DNA of 64,000 nt from an uncultured Neomegalonema sp. (GTDB lineage: Bacteria; Pseudomonadota; Alphaproteobacteria; Rhodobacterales; Rhodobacteraceae). The notes below the pieces were generated by a model, which was given only the letters and a program-made list of their open reading frames with translations, had not been told where the DNA came from and ran no database searches. A program made the translations under genes and the position numbers. Positions 62,951 to 64,000 of this stretch are shown one piece after another (the first letter of the stretch is position 1; every line of letters begins with the position of its first letter). The stretch lies in the NCBI GenBank assembly GCA_938008165.1, contig CALLLP010000008.1:124001-188000 (forward strand). The letters run 5' to 3'.

Positions 62951-64000
62951 TTATGCTGCGGACTGTTGCGGCTGGAACCTTCCGTAGAAGGTCTCTCCCT
63001 TCGATGCGATGTCGCGCAGCAGGTCAGGAGCCTTGAACCGATCTCCGAACTTCGCTTCCAATGCGTCGCAGATCGCGACGACCTCGCTTGGCCCAGTCAG
63101 GTCGATCCATGACAGCGGCCCCCCGGACCAAGGCGCAAAGCCCCATCCGAGAATGGCCCCCACATCGCCTTCGCGAATATCGACCAAGACATCCTCCTCC
63201 TTCGCCCGGACCGCTTCGAGCACTTGCGACAGGATGAGACGGTTTTTCACTTCCCCGAAATCGGGTTGATCGTCCGAAACGGGGAAATGCGCGCCGAGAT
63301 CGGGCCACAGGGCCTTGCGCTTGCCCTTTTCGTCATAATCGTAGAAACCCTTGCCGTTCTTGCGCCCGGCCCGGCCTTCGCCTTCGTAGAGCGCGGTAAT
63401 CACGTCATCCGCGCCCGTGCCGACATAAGCATCGCCCATCTGCGCCTTGGTCGCCGACATAATGCGATGGCCCAGTTCCAGCGAGGTTTCGTCGGTCAGT
63501 TGCAGCGGTGCGACCGGCATCCCGATCTGCTTTGCAGCATTTTCGATCAGGATCGGCTTCACGCCCTCGCTGACCATGATCATGGCTTCGTTCAGATAGG
63601 GGATGATACAGCGATTGGCGTAGAAGAACCGCGCGTCATTGACGACGATCGGCGTCTTCTTGATCTGGCGCACGAAATCCAGCGCCTTGGCAACCGCCGG
63701 ATCGCCCGTTTTCTTACCCTTGATGATCTCGACCAGCATCATCTTGTGCACGGGCGAGAAAAAGTGAATGCCGATGAAATTATCGGGGCGACTCGATGCT
63801 TCGGCCAGCCCCGTGATCGGCAGGGTCGAGGTATTGGTGGCGAAAATGGCGTCATCGGCGATGACCGCTTCGACCTTTTTCGTGACTTCGGCCTTGATCT
63901 TGGGGTCTTCGAAGACCGCCTCGACAATCAGATCGCATTCCTTCAACGCGTCGTAATCGGGGGTGGCCGTGACGCGGGCGAGGATGGCGTCCTTGGCCTC
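62951..64000 (-). CDS. 3-hydroxyacyl-CoA dehydrogenase part of a FadB/FadJ-type enzyme (5' end outside window)
   Basis: The frame stays open from the stop at 62951 to the window edge, so the N-terminal part is missing; the visible 349 residues cover the dehydrogenase domains. Motifs: LIVEAVFEDPKIKAEVTKKV, FATNTSTLPITGLAEASSRP, FIGIHFFSPVHKMMLVEIIK with the catalytic His, RFFYANRCIIPYLNEAMIMV and GRKNGKGFYDYDEKGKRK. The C-terminal second domain (GWGFAPWSGGPLSWID) makes the layout fit FadB, FadJ or a similar multifunctional beta-oxidation enzyme, probably with an enoyl-CoA hydratase half upstream outside the window. Confidence 0.92.
   Translation of the reverse strand, partial: EAKDAILARVTATPDYDALKECDLIVEAVFEDPKIKAEVTKKVEAVIADDAIFATNTSTLPITGLAEASSRPDNFIGIHFFSPVHKMMLVEIIKGKKTGDPAVAKALDFVRQIKKTPIVVNDARFFYANRCIIPYLNEAMIMVSEGVKPILIENAAKQIGMPVAPLQLTDETSLELGHRIMSATKAQMGDAYVGTGADDVITALYEGEGRAGRKNGKGFYDYDEKGKRKALWPDLGAHFPVSDDQPDFGEVKNRLILSQVLEAVRAKEEDVLVDIREGDVGAILGWGFAPWSGGPLSWIDLTGPSEVVAICDALEAKFGDRFKAPDLLRDIASKGETFYGRFQPQQSAA

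Overview
The window looks like a chromosomal segment of a GC-rich alphaproteobacterium, most probably a member or close relative of the Rhodobacterales. The main grounds are gene order and family content: prfB, a class A penicillin-binding protein and an AMIN-domain amidase lie next to RNase E; a heparinase-like gene overlaps purH; a prokaryotic FeS (6-4) photolyase sits with a DUF2256 partner; there is an F1-ATPase zeta-type inhibitor (DUF1476), a low-cysteine DksA, and a surE-pcm-LysM/LytM run. No rRNA, tRNA, IS element, prophage or CRISPR array was recognised. The content is mostly core genome with a few metabolic islands. The taxonomic placement is an inference from memory of such neighbourhoods, not a database result.

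Layout. 1-6.6 kb (minus strand): a partial DUF2306 membrane protein, prfB, PBP1A and amidase AmiC. 7.3-11.6 kb (plus): rne behind a long gene-free leader, then murC. 11.7-14.6 kb (minus): an animal-type heme peroxidase followed by a DUF3179 secreted protein. 14.8-22 kb: recQ, an aldehyde dehydrogenase convergent with a ureohydrolase, a periplasmic cyclophilin, and a LysR regulator divergent from a sterol-desaturase-family membrane enzyme. 22.2-29.2 kb (plus): a solitary Tat-exported solute-binding protein, a three-gene glycine-betaine-type ABC transporter with an intergenic attenuator hairpin and an unusual N-terminally extended permease, then pncB. 29.2-33.7 kb (minus): a CBS-GGDEF protein, a heparinase II/III-like protein and purH. 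33.8-38.6 kb (plus): a fused FAD/Fe-S dehydrogenase, DUF3047, a 66-residue unknown and an RlmB-like methyltransferase. 38.6-42.8 kb (minus): dksA next to ppx/gppA, then the photolyase, DUF2256 and the zeta inhibitor. 42.8-47.9 kb: PrxQ-like peroxiredoxin overlapping tgt, an orphan DUF2160 protein, PilZ, DUF4345, and rpsB-tsf. 48-57 kb (minus): a degenerate-LytM lipoprotein, pcm, surE, a TAXI-type TRAP transporter and a dimethylglycine-dehydrogenase-like protein. 57.6-64 kb: a small secreted unknown, nadD, a Tat-type DacB, a YtoQ protein, a GDSL autotransporter esterase and the C-terminal part of a FadB/FadJ-type enzyme.

Functional links. Cell-wall work recurs: PBP1A, AmiC, MurC, DacB, and a LysM/LytM lipoprotein whose metal ligands look lost, as in amidase activators of the NlpD/EnvC kind. 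Stringent-response control is represented by dksA beside ppx/gppA. c-di-GMP signalling is represented by a GGDEF enzyme with an inhibitory site and a separate PilZ receptor. Osmolyte import and methylamine degradation are suggested by the betaine transporter and the dimethylglycine-dehydrogenase-like enzyme, which are 27 kb apart.

I do not see one unmistakable new multi-gene system. The items most worth a second look are the terminator whose 3' arm appears to carry the nadD ribosome binding site, the degenerate LytM lipoprotein paired with AmiC, the DUF2628-like extension fused to the betaine permease, the peroxidase-DUF3179 pair, the orphan DUF2160 protein, and the compact DUF2256-photolyase overlap.
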